Source: Solanum dulcamara
Lineage: Eukaryota > Streptophyta > Magnoliopsida > Solanales > Solanaceae
Assembly (NCBI RefSeq): GCF_947179165.1
Contig: NC_077240.1
Span: 74,061,501 to 74,125,500, forward strand
Direction: 5' to 3'
Length of the DNA stretch: 64,000 nt
In this document: positions 23,970 to 35,413 of the stretch, piece by piece
Layout of the letters: every line of letters begins with the position of its first letter
Numbering within the stretch: position 1 is the first letter of the stretch
Notes under the pieces: generated by a model
The model's database searches: none
What the model saw: only the letters and a program-made list of their open reading frames with translations
What the model was told of the DNA's origin: nothing
Made by a program: the position numbers and the translations under genes

Positions 23970-26853
23970 TGTCACGATCCAACTCGGTAGACCGCGACTG
24001 GGGTCCGATCTGGACATCCGTATCCATACCTATCGAATGTAGTCAAATCGAACTACGAACAATATGATAACATACATAAGAACTCTAATGGGTCATGACA
24101 TCTTCATATAAATACATCTCTATCATTTGTCCTCTGAGGAGTTGTCATTAATCATCTCATGAAGGGACATGCAAGCCGACAAGGCTACCATCTCATATTA
24201 ATATTTACAACACATCGTATAGACACAACTGAACAAAACTTACATACAACCCACATACATATGTCTACAGACCTCTAAGAGTATCAACAGTATCATATGG
24301 CGGGATAGGGCCTCCGCCGTATCCCTGAATGAACAAATATATACATCAAAAAAATTAATACCAACAAGCTAGGCTCTGGTACAATAGAGCACTCCAAAAT
24401 GGATGAGTGGGAAGCCTAAGCTGGCAGATTCCCAAAACGCGTGTTTGTACCTACGGGCATGAAATGCATTCCCCCGAAGAAAGGGGGTTAGCACGGAATA
24501 CGTACTAAGTATATAAAGCGTAAGAACATTAAGTATAAATGAATCATCAAAACAGTCTCAATAATTGAATGCATCTGTGGCCAACATGTGATAATATCTG
24601 CATAACTCTATATAACTGAATTTACCTTTACGGTGTATGACAGGCATAGATTATAATATAACTGTTAGTGCTGTGGAACGTACAGTCTGATTTATACATA
24701 ATATAATAGTACCGAGGAACGTCCGGCCTGATTCATATATATAACATGTTAGTGCTGAGGAACGTACACCCCAATCCATATATAATATAATAGTGACGAG
24801 GAACGTACGACCCGATTCAGATATATAATATAACATGTTAGTGCCGAGGAACCTACGACCCAATCCATATATATAATATAACATGTTAGTGCCGAGGAAC
24901 GTACGGCCCGATCCATATATAATATAATATGTTAGTGCCGAGGAACATATGGCCCGATCCATATATAATATAATACATATACATGCATATAAAATACGAA
25001 AACATATCAGACATCCCTTGAATATCATCATAAAGTATGTCAAAGAGCCTCAAGAATCATAGTCATATGTCACTATAGTATGAAATATCTTATAGAAGTC
25101 CGAACACTAATTATCATAGAGTCCTTCAGAATAGAAATGGGTATATATAGACTATTATCCAACGTACCGAAAATTGGAGGGGGAGGCTCAATCACTTGAG
25201 AATTGTAATATCAAGAAGTGAATAAGGATCATGAAGCACAATCAAAGCTTATGAATGGAATTACCCCAAACTTCATATACATATCATTCCTTACTTATAT
25301 CTAAGACATGCCAAAAGAAAGGAGGGATAACTTTACATACTTACTACTTTCCATCATATAGAAGATTTGAGAGGCAATAACTCAATTATTGTAGAAGTTC
25401 TAATATAAAAAAGTGGATAAGAGTCATGAATCATACTAGGAGCTTTATGAATGGAATTACCCCCAAATCTCATATCATATATCACTTATGTCTAAGACAT
25501 GCCAAGAGAAAAAAGGAATAGCTTTACATACCTGTTATAGATCAACCGCAATCAAGCTTGCTGCGTTACCTCTTTAACTTATTTAACACGAAAGTAACAC
25601 TATTATGAATAGCCTTCGACTTTCCAGCTTCTAAATCTACAACCAATTACCTATAGGAATCACTTCCTCGTTCACACTTCTTGACTAGTATATTGATTCA
25701 TTAAGAAGTTGACAGAAATTGGGCAGCATTTTCCCTATATAACTCGCCCTATCCGAACTTTCAATTCACCTTCGATTAGCACAGCCACAGCCACACCACC
25801 AACAACAACCACCATCCATATACAATAAAACCACTTCAACACTATTTAATCCAAGTTCCAAACAGCCCACCCAAAACCACGACATCAAAATACGGTTTTC
25901 GATCTTTGTTTCGTCAAATCACAACCAAACGAAAAAGAGCATAACGTGGCTGCAACAACAACACTTATACTCATTTATAACCATATTTTCAGCCTTTCAA
26001 CATATACAAATTTCCTTCAAATTTAATACCATGATAACGACAACACTAATCAAACTTTAACCCAACTAGAACAGCCTCAATTCTGTCCATTTACAACGTC
26101 AATAATAACTATGTAATTTTGTTACCTCCAACTTCACTTAATACAAATTAATCTCTCCATTACAATATCATTAACTCCAATTTGAAAGGAAGAAACCCTA
26201 CCTTAGTAACTTGGCTCCGCAACTCGGCTGAAAGTTGTAGGTTCATGTTGAACCTCCTTGCTGCCCCAACGACGAATCCCATGAGCTAATCACCTTTCAA
26301 TGGGTCGAGATTACCTTAGAGAATTAATTTACGGAGAAAGACTTGAAGCCCCTCCTTGCTTCAGCCATGGCCGAAACTTGCCATGGCTTGAACTCTCTTT
26401 CTTTCTCTCTAGGTTCTTGAAGTTAAAGATGAGAAAATGAGGTTCTTAGTCACTAATTCAGCCTATATACACCACCTTTGAAGGTGACACATGTCATCCC
26501 CTAAGGGTGACACGTGTCCAGCTCCTATAGGTCCACCTCATCCATGCACCAACCAGCTGCTGCCACGTGTCTTGGTAGGGTCCACCTTCCAAGTAGGTGT
26601 ATCACCTACTTACTCTTTTGCGTAGGTTCGTAATCTCGTCTCACTTTAAGAACTTATGTGATTCTTGCTACTTAAGCTCGAAATGTACTCAAGTATCTTA
26701 ATTATGTAAGACATCCAAATCAGTAGTTTACGCAAGTAGGTCGATTACCTCGACTCACTACTTGGCCTCCAACTCCTTTCAAATCCTTCCAAACCTATTT
26801 CCAACCATCACTACTCATATAGAACTAGCCTATGCAAAATATGGGGCATTACA
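23970..26853 (-). repeat. Long LTR, family A
   Basis: On the plus strand it runs from TGTCACGATCCAACTCGG to ATGGGGCATTACA. On the minus strand this is TGTAATGCCCC..GTGACA, a normal TG..CA LTR. It is homologous to the solo LTR at 37347-39733 (the ACCTACTTGG block and AAAGTGAGACGAGATTAC) and to the partial LTR at 61432-64000. A PPT-like sequence follows at 26854, so it is the 3' LTR of an element whose interior is almost wholly gone. Its flanks GAGTG and TCCTC show no TSD, so it is not a clean solo LTR. Confidence 0.8.
24664..24976. repeat. Minisatellite inside the family-A LTR (7 units)
   Basis: Seven units of 41-48 bp share the core GTGCCGAGGAACGTACGG followed by CCCGATCCATATATAATATA. A related four-unit array lies at 62305-62460 in the other family-A LTR. 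A repetitive minus-strand ORF here is only a product of the repeat. Confidence 0.9.
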
Positions 26854-26870
26854 TCCTCCCTTCCTTAGAG
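26854..26870 (-). promoter_or_regulatory. Polypurine tract of the family-A element
   Basis: On the minus strand it reads CTAAGGAAGGGAGGA immediately before the LTR. It shows that at least some internal sequence survives to the right. Confidence 0.6.
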
Positions 26871-27329
26871 TTATTTGATAACGTCATGAATAACATGGAT
26901 CACATGGTAACTTTAGAGAAGTTAAATAAATATTCCCATGTACCAAGAGTGCGGGGTATAACACAGTGTCATATTGAGGCTTTGTGCATGGCTCAGGATA
27001 AGGTGGACCATTCAAAAAAATTAGGATAAATTAAGTGGATCATGACTCAAACCATTTTAGCTTCGATTCAATTCACTTTAGCCCAAGTAGCTTTTAGGTT
27101 GTTTTTAGCTCAACTCATCCATTCCAACTCAAGTAGCTTTTAGGCTATTTTTAGCTCAACTCATTTATCAACTCAACTCATTTTAACTTGCTTAATTTCA
27201 GTTCAATCCATTGTTTTGACACCCCTAATTGCAAGTGACATGGAGCAACTCATAACGTCGTGGTAAAAATAGTAAGTACTCATTTATTCTTAATTAGAGA
27301 AGTATGAAGTCACTTCTATTAGATAGTTA

Positions 27330-27346
27330 CCCCCCCCCCCCCCCCC
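27330..27346. repeat. Poly-C tract (17 C)
   Basis: Seventeen consecutive C residues lie in AT-rich DNA between the hAT element and the next SINE remnant. Confidence 0.95.
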
Positions 27347-27619
27347 AACTAATTTAAAACTTTTTTTTAATTTAAACTTAAATTTAGTCAAACTTACAAA
27401 TATCACACACATCTAGTAAAAAAAAAATAGAATAAAATTGAGTCGATGGGATGTGGACTCTGGGGACTCTGGGTTCAAAAGCCCCACATGAACTATTTTG
27501 TACTTCTTGGTGTTCACTTGAGTCTACGGGATTGTACATTTTAATCATCAGTCTCCAAGAAAATATTTTCAATTTAAAGATTTGATGCGAAATGTAAAAA
27601 TATAATATATTTTTGTATT

Positions 27620-27780
27620 TTCTATTTTATGTTTGATATATATATTGAAATTCAATTAAATTTAGATTTATATATGTCGTAAAATTTTACAATGGAGATT
27701 CAATGCTCCCTGTCAAAGACAATTTTGAACTCGAAGCTCAAATCTAAGACTCTGATTACAAATGAACACTCCATCACAAA
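27620..27780 (-). mobile_element. SINE remnant (SolS-like)
   Basis: The minus strand shows the same order as the other copies. A B-box-like GCTTCGAGTTCAAAATT lies near 27728-27745, then AAATCTAAATTTAATTG and ATTTCAATATATATATCA. It is strongly decayed. Confidence 0.5.
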
Positions 27781-28607
27781 AACACGAAATTTCAACAGAA
27801 TGACATGATGTTAATTATATATATTTTTTATAATTGGGAATAGGGGAAGAGGAAATGGAGAGGGATTATAAGATGCAGAAGCGAACCTTCATCAACGAGG
27901 TGAAAGTTTATGTATTGAACCAATTGAGCTATTAAGATTTCCCTCAATTAAATTAATTTATTGCCATTAACTTTTTATTGGTTTAGGTCGGATAGCATAA
28001 GTTGCACATTGAAATAAATTTTGAAAAAATTCTGTTCTATCTCGGGAGAAAATGAGAAAATATTTATGCCGCGTAGTTTAATATAAAACACTATATAATA
28101 TTTAACCTGGTTTAGCTCATATTGTGTATAATCAACTTTTGTATACAATTATATACACTTTTATATAATGTTTACGCATAATGTATCAGCTTTTCCTTAA
28201 ATAATATATAATATTATACTATATTGAATTATATGGTGTAATATTATATTGGGTTATATATTTTTGAAAATTTCCCATAATATTTTGTATATCCAATAAA
28301 CTTTTAAAGACTGGCGTTTTTATTGTCCTTTTCTTTTCCTCCTTGCTTAACATGTGCTCTTTTATTCACGTGATGGTCTCTACTTTCATATTTTTCATTT
28401 AGGACTGCAGTATACATTAAATAAATTAATTAATTTACACAAAACTATTTGGTTGATTGTATTGTTAAAGTTAATTTCAGCATAAAATTTCGCATAGAAT
28501 AATATATTACCTTATTGGTGCTAGCATAAAAAATAATAGTTGAATTTCTTTAAGTAAAGTAGCGTTTTGTTGATCGCACAAGAAAAACTAACCTCTATAT
28601 ACCTAAC

Positions 28608-29482
28608 GCAAAATTTGATTCGCGGTACATAATAATGATCGCATTAAATTATATGAGAATCTGCATATTGTTTTATATGAAATTGAATGTAAAATTAAAA
28701 TATATGTATTAGCAATATGAAAATAAAACTATATATAAATATAAAACTCCCGTATTAACAGTTATTTCAATATTAAGCATTACATAACATGAATATCTTC
28801 ATTATTAATTATTGCATGATAATTAATTTTTTAATCTCAAAAATAATATTTATTTTCTATAGATAAATTTATTACATAATTTTTTAAATTTTAAAAAATA
28901 TATTAAAGACCTACAATACAGTGAAATTGATGCAAACTTAGCAATAGAAGTAAAAATTTGATATAATTGATATCAACTACCCTTTTCATTGGAGTATAAT
29001 ATATGTAACACACTCTTTTTTAAGTCCGTTCAAATTTTTTAAAAATATTTAATAATAATAATTTAACTTTAGAAATAGTCATTTTATTCCTAATGAAAAT
29101 TTATAGTCATGCGAATATATAAATTTTATTTTAAATCAAAATTTTAAAATCTTTCTTTATTATTTTAAGCTTAATGTTGAGTCAAACATAATTTAAAATA
29201 AAGAGAATAATTGATAGTAAAACGTTTTTTCTTCGATTAGTCCCCACAACGTTATAAAGATTCTTATCAGTACAGTAAGACAAAATCTTCAAGTGTCATC
29301 TACTCAGTAAATAATATTTTCTCATTTTTAGTGGATTCATACAGTGGCTTTTAGTACTTTGAAATGATGTCTAACTATTTATAAGTTTATGTTCTTTTAA
29401 CCAAATTTTCCCTTAATTCTCTAATATCAGGCCTTTCCACCCTTTTATCTTTATTTTACATTTTTATCGAGAGTTAAATTAA
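28608..29482 (+). repeat. Long direct repeat, copy 1
   Basis: About 875 bp matches 30814-31610 from GCAAAATTTGATTCG to GAGAGTTAAATTAA. Shared blocks include AACTCCCGTATTAACA, CTTCAAGTGTCATCTACTCA and CAGTGGCTT. It lacks TG..CA ends and so is not an obvious LTR pair. There is no ORF. Confidence 0.88.
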
Positions 29483-30813
29483 GGGGAAATTTCGCATATA
29501 GCAAAGAGAATTTATTAAATTAGGTTTCTTAGCTACAGTTTACCTAATTATGCCCTGTAGCTACAGTTTCGTTTGTCATCAGTATTTCGATTTGTACAAT
29601 TCACATCTATACAATTATTTTATACAAATCAGATTTCGAATTTTCAAATGCAAAAGGCACAATAATTTTGGTTTGAAAAAAATAATTCCATAAATCAAGA
29701 AATTGTAGCTGATTAGAGTTTCATACCATAAATCAAGGAATTGTAACTTTTTTGTATAAGGTAAAAGCTTTTGTGTAAATCTGAAATCTTTGTATATATA
29801 TTGTATTTGTATATGTATTAGTGATAAATATTGCTTTTGTAATTGTATTTCAATAGTTATACATTCGTATGTGTAATCGATGCCTTATAATTACATTTGT
29901 ATACGTGGTAGACTAAATTATACATCTATATTCTGATTATACTTATACAATAAAATGGTATCTGCATTAGTATATGTATAGTCTGTAAATGTATTTGATT
30001 TATTAATTTGTATAATTATCTTTTTGGTTTAATGTATACAACTTATTATATACAAATAAGATTTTTGCAAATTTGGACTTATACAAAAATACAAAGCATT
30101 GATGTTTATAAATTACTATATACAAATATGATTTATACAAATTGGGTTAATACAAATATACAAACAATTACTATTTACAAATTACTATATACAAATGTGG
30201 CTTATACAAATTGTTATTCTCCTTTGTTTTTCAACTCAATTGATTTGATGCCTTTTGACGTTGCTTGCTTAAGAATTTGTTACATTTTCATGGAGTCGTT
30301 TCTATATTTCGATCTGAACTCGTAGTCTTCATCAGATTTGGTATTTTCGATAATTTTACTTTTTATAATTGATTCTGCAATTTCTTTCAAATCTTGTGTT
30401 AGGCCCAAAGAAAAAGATGAAAGATCATGACTAGATTTGGCATGCAATTATATACCTCGAGTGATTCTCTTTGATGAAGTTTGATCATCTATTTTTCTAG
30501 AATATCTACTGAATCAACTGTAAATATTGAAGACGTAAGATGAAATTTTATATGTCAAACTTCTCAAAACTTGAAAGCTATAAAGAAAGTGAAAACATGT
30601 ACAACCATAAAATAAAATTAAAAAATGATGGTTGAATCACGTTTAGCTGATTACCTGAAATTGAGATGGAACAATTAGGAGGGATGAGGAAATGATTCAA
30701 AATCCAAATTGATATGGTTGAGAGATTTTAGGAGCAAAATTAGTGGGAGAGATGAGAGAAAAACAGAGATTTATTTAAAAATATATATAAATGAGGGGAA
30801 AAAATCGTATAAG
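29483..30813. other. Transposon-like spacer between the direct repeats
   Basis: It starts GGGGAAATTTCGCATATAGC and contains TAGCTACAGTTT twice plus many TATACAAAT repeats. The region at 57567-57860 has the same layout (GGGGAAATTCG, TAGCTATAGTTT twice, TATACAAA repeats), so both belong to one non-coding DNA-element family. The right end was not identified. The short ORFs here look like chance. Confidence 0.5.
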
Positions 30814-31610
30814 GCAAAATTTGATTCGTGGTACATAATACTGCTCGCATTAAATTATATGAGAATCTGCATATTGTCTCATATGAAATTGAATGTAAAA
30901 TAAAAATATATGTATTAGCAATATGAAAATAAAACTATATATGTAAATATAAAACTCCCGTATTAACAATTATTTCAATATTAAGCATTACATAATATGA
31001 ATATCTTCATTATTAATCATTGCATGATAATTAATATATTCAATTAGTATTAGTAATTTTTAATCTCAAAAATAATATTTATTTTCTATAGATAAATTTA
31101 TTACATAATTTTTTTAATTTTAAAAAATATATTAAAGACCTACAATACAGTGAAATTGATGCAAACTTAGCAATGGAAGTAGAAATTTGATATAATTGAT
31201 ATCAACTACCCTTTTCATTATAATATATGTAACACTCTTTTTTAAGTCCGTTCAATTCTTTTAAAAAAAATTAAAATCTTTTTTTATTATTTTAAACTTA
31301 ATGTTGAGTCAAACATAATTTAAAATAACGAGAATAATTGATACTAAAACGTTTTTTCTTCGATTAGTCCCCACAAAATTTTAAAGATGCTCATCAGTAC
31401 AGTAAGACAAAATCTTCAAGTGTCATCTACTCAGTAAAAAAATATTTTCTCAATTTTAGTCTCATTCATACAGTGGCTTCTAGTACTTTGAAATGATGTC
31501 TAACTATTTATAAGATTGTGTTTTTAACTAAATATTTTCTTAATTCTCTAATTTCAGGTCTTTCCTCCCTTTTATTTTTATTTTAGTCTTTTTATCGAGA
31601 GTTAAATTAA
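30814..31610 (+). repeat. Long direct repeat, copy 2
   Basis: It is the partner of 28608-29482, with roughly 80-100 bp missing near 31261 relative to copy 1. Downstream sequence after GTTAAATTAA differs because copy 1 meets the spacer element there. Confidence 0.88.
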
Positions 31611-31791
31611 TAATTTATATTTATTAAATAATTTTTTAAGATAAGTATTAAAGTTTGGTTCAACATCGTTAAGTTCGATCGAATCCATAACAAAAGCTTG
31701 ACTCTGCCCCTGTTGAAAGACGGAATGAATTTGATGCAACTTAAGATAAAATCACGTATTACTAACAAGAAGAGTGTAGATCGTAAATGAC

Positions 31792-32123
31792 CAACAACAA
31801 CATATCTAGTGAAATTTTATAGTGAGGTTTAGGGTGAGTGGATGTGTGTATGCAATTTTACTCTTATCTTATGTGTGAGAGAGAGGGGGGGGGGGTTGTT
31901 TTCAATAGACTCCCGCTCAAGTAAAGCATAATAAAACACAAAGGAAATGCAAAATATAATAGAGAATACCAGTAGCACTAACAAATAATATGATAAAGGA
32001 AGCAAAAGAAATAAAAGGTAATAATAAGAAGTATATGAAAATAGGAGAATTAAAAATAGTAATATCACCACAACTACATAATAACCTTTTGCCTTAATTT
32101 TGGACCTCCATATCTTCTACTTA
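31792..32123 (-). mobile_element. LINE 3' end with TTG-repeat tail
   Basis: On the minus strand, TTAAGTAGAAGATATGGAGG lies at the right edge and the UTR follows. Then come the conserved tail blocks GAGCGGGAGTCTATTG, TGCATACACACATCC and TAAAATTTCACTAGATATG, ending in TTGTTGTTG. The tail is the one shared in Solanaceae between an RTE LINE family and TS-type SINEs. A run of G at 31884-31893 lies inside it. Confidence 0.7.
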
Positions 32124-32605
32124 GGGATCGTTTGGTGCAAAGATTAATAACACAGAGATTAGTAACGCAAAAATTAGTAATGTAGGGAGTAGTAATGCAG
32201 GGATTATTTTTTATTAAGTGTTTGGTTCATTGCTTCCCACTTAATCTTGTGTTTGTTTCAAAAATCTACAAAAAACTTCTTTCCAATTATACTTCTGAAT
32301 TATTATGAGGTTTTCTATTCCATGTAATTGGGTCAAGGTAGATAACTGTCGGCCAATATTAGTTTTTTATGACCTTCTAACTAGCTAGGAGAAGAACACT
32401 TTTGTCATCATGTTTGTTATTTTTCTTTTAAAAAGTCGTAATCCCTTTAAAAAATCTTAGTCCTTATCTAAACTATATTAAAAACATGAAGATACTTAGA
32501 AATGTTGATTGAACTTTTTGCCATTCATTAAAAGACTCTACAATAGACAAAAATGTCATTTAATATTTTCTTCAAATTATATTTAATTATCTTTATAATA
32601 TTTAA

Positions 32606-32890
32606 AATTAAGAGGTCCTAAAATATATGGTAAGAGGAAAATATATTTTAAAAATTAAGGAACCCTAAAATATATGATAAGAAAAAAATATAGTTTAAAA
32701 ATTAAGGAGTCCAAAATATATGACAAGAAGAAAAATATAGTTTAAAAATGAAGCAGTCCAAAATATGTGATAAGAGGTATTAGAAGAATTAATAACTAAA
32801 GAGTCCTAAAATATATGGTAAAAGAAAGATATATTTTTCAAATTAAGGAATCCTAAAATATATGATTAGAGAAAAATATATAATAAAGTA
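32606..32890. repeat. Minisatellite, about six 47-bp units
   Basis: The units share TTAAGGAGTCCTAAAATATA followed by TGATAAGAGGAAAATATAT, with many small differences. They lie in the left arm of MITE-A. Confidence 0.8.
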
Positions 32891-33305
32891 TAACATTAAT
32901 AAAAATTATTGTAATTTTTGGGCAAAATAAAACCTCTACGGCCGTAGGGGTGGCAGGATTCCTTTTTTTTTTTTGGTTATAATTGATCCTATTCATAGTT
33001 TAAAATTTGGTCTTCACTACTCCTCTATTCTTTTTCATTATTTTTTTTAAAAAAGTGGAAAAATAATCAAATATACCCCTGTACTATCAGGAATAATTTA
33101 AATTTATCCTTCATTATATTTTCGGTTGAAATATATCATTTGCATTATACTTTCGGTTCAAAATATACTCCTCTCATTTACTTTCGCACAAATTAACTCT
33201 TAATTTAACGGAGAAACATGTGGAAAACTCACTATTAAATTACTCATTCCCAATTTTAAATATCTGATTTTTTTAGGAATACATAAAAATTTCAAGTACT
33301 AATTT

Positions 33306-35399
33306 TGTAACAACCCAGACTGTCGTTATTTAGGTGGGACCAAACAAAATTGGTGAACTAAGTTGGCCAGACCTGTACCATCCCACCATAGCAAAAATAT
33401 TCCCACCACAATGGTGCCGCCCATGGAGGCATAGGTCCCGCGATAGCGGGATAGTCGGGGGGCAGAATTAAAAGACACAAATTTTTATTTCCTCCTCCTT
33501 TCTTCAAGTACCAAAATAGGCGAGGGTCACCTGGAAAACCCTCAGAAAAGATGCTCTAGGCCTAGAGAGAAGAGGGGAAGAAATTTCTAGCGGAAGAAAG
33601 GCTGCAAACCACGGATTTTAGGCACGTCTCCATTATTTCTCCTTTCAGAAGTCAAAAATCGTGCGATAACCCCCCTCCAGCTGCTTGGCGCCCAAATAGG
33701 CTAGGTTTATCTAATTTGAGTAGTTTTAAATATGTTCCAACGCATATTATACCATAGTTGATGGGAAATTTCATACTTAGACCTTCGGGTACGAACTTTG
33801 AACTGCTTAAAGTTGTTATTATTGTGTAGGCCAGGAATACATATGTATATGGGTCTTGATTAGCGTGTAACTAGTGGTGGTGGTCTAGTATTTAAATGTA
33901 GACCCTGATAATAATGTCTTAGAGGGCCAATGACCCCTGTGAGATTAAATGTAGACCCTTGCGGGGTTGCTGTGTGATTTCAGATCAGTGATAATCTAAG
34001 GGGGAGGTTTGTATTAGTTATTGATGTATATCAAGGGATAAACTTGTATGTGTAATTGTAGGTGATGGTTTAATCCATATTTGTTATATGTGTGCCTGTT
34101 AAACTGCAATAGATAGTATTGCTTGAATGCATAAGACTCGAAAAAGATGTAATGGACTTAATTAAATCACTATTGTGATCAATTGCTTGCAATGAACTTG
34201 TTACTTAATTGTGCAAGTATGTGAACTATTCGTTGTGAACTGTGATTGTGATATTAGATCGGATGTCACATTCCGACACATATATTAAATTGGGTGTCAT
34301 GTTCCGATACATATATTGAATCGAGCGTTACGTTCTGACACATACATTGGATTAGGTACTACGCTAGTACAAATGAATAATTTGGATATGGGTTCCATGA
34401 GAGAACCATTATTTGACTAGATACTTATGATTAAATGTGGTTTCATGGGCGAGGACTGTTATATTTGAAATTTGCATAACTATAATTGACCAGACCCATT
34501 CTGTGTAATGATTAAGGAGAAATGATCAGAAGTCGAATGTATCTATGTTATTACATTGTAGTAGAATCGACGCTGTGAAACTATAAGTTAAACCTTAAAT
34601 GGTAATTAATATTGTGTTCCTTTATATGTCTGTTTTTATCATATTATGGTAATTAGATGTGATCAGGATTTCAAGTATGGAAAGTGTGTAAGTGAGAACA
34701 AGAAAAGGTCGATATGGAAATAAAGTGAGTAGGTCAGACCTTGGGAAGAGAGTTTTGTCCGAGGTAGTTAATAAGCTAGTTATGGTATGCTATGTGGCTC
34801 GAGACCGGATGGTGGTAGTAGAAACTTGTATTCAGTATAGTAAGCAGGCTAGACGAACTTGGGGTGAAGTGTAGTCATAAAGTCCTTCGTGTGTGAAAGA
34901 TAGGCTAGGTCTTGATCTTTATTTGAGTTGGCAGAGGACTAACTAGAAAGGATGAGTGTCAGACTTGAATGAAATTAAAAAGGTAAAGTGGGGATAATAA
35001 AATTTCATATATAATGGTTGGGTGATGGATTTTCTCAAGTGCATGTTTATTTTTGTTAATTATTATATATTATGCGGTGGGTATCGGATTGATCGATGAT
35101 GCCTACCAGTACTTGTTGTTTGTACTGATACTACTCTTTCTATGCCACTTGGCATAGTCTGATTGTACGGTCAATGATGTTTTATAGGTGAAGACGAAGA
35201 TGATTCTCCAACAACTTCTATTTTTCCTTCCTATTGGTGGGAGTTGTGTCATTACTTTGTTTATATACTTATCCTTAGAAGCTCTTGTACCTGTTTAGAC
35301 TAGTATCATTGGGGGTGTTAAATTGTTACTCATAACACCCCTAACGATACTAGGTGTTAGAGTAGGTTCCCGAATGGTTTGGTGAATTGTGTAGTGAAA
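33306..35399 (+). repeat. LARD-1 5' LTR
   Basis: It starts TGTAACAACCCAGACTG and ends TGTAGTGAAA (a decayed GTGACA). It matches 44420-46714 throughout (TTTAGGTGG, GTGTGTAACTAGTGGTGG, TCTCAAGTGCATGTTTATT, CTTCCTATTGGTGG). Confidence 0.88.
34255..34376. repeat. Dyad repeat array in the LARD-1 5' LTR (3 units plus one decayed)
   Basis: Units of about 36 bp have the core GGGTGTCATGTTCCGATAC. Each core is itself an imperfect palindrome (GTGTC..GACAC). Confidence 0.8.
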
Positions 35400-35401
35400 A
35401 A

Positions 35402-35413
35402 TTGATATCAAAG
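35402..35413 (+). promoter_or_regulatory. LARD-1 primer-binding site
   Basis: TTGATATCAAAG, two bases after the LTR, equals the iMet-type TTGGTATCAGAG with two G-to-A changes. The following bases (TTATCGGTCTCCAGTACAAG) match the sequence after the PBS of LARD-2. Confidence 0.75.

Larger units (their letters stand above)
17335..27227. mobile_element. hAT-type element split by later insertions
   Basis: The ends are perfect 12-bp inverted repeats: TAGGGGTGTCAA at 17335-17346 and its complement at 27216-27227. They are flanked by TTTGCAAG (17327-17334) and ATTGCAAG (27228-27235), an 8-bp TSD with one mismatch. The TAGGG start and 8-bp TSD are hAT traits. After removal of the nested pieces only about 1.4 kb of host sequence remains, without a transposase, so it is non-autonomous. 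Confidence 0.82.

Noticed and set aside
23450..24017. Minus-strand ORFs of 80-94 codons between copia-2 and the family-A LTR
   Set aside because: Low-complexity, charged translations of transposon arm sequence that cross an element boundary.
24664..24976. CRISPR-like array of regular repeats
   Set aside because: The whole unit is repeated with no unique spacers, and the genome is eukaryotic.
24651..25043. Repetitive 130-codon minus-strand ORF with YIYGSGRTFLGT-like units
   Set aside because: It is the translation of the 41-48 bp LTR minisatellite; the unit length varies and breaks the frame in related copies.
30008..30325. 105-codon ORF rich in Tyr, Thr and Asn
   Set aside because: It is a product of the TATACAAAT repeats in the spacer element.
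28608..31610. Direct repeats as LTRs of a retrotransposon
   Set aside because: There are no TG..CA ends, no PBS after copy 1, no PPT before copy 2 and no coding interior.
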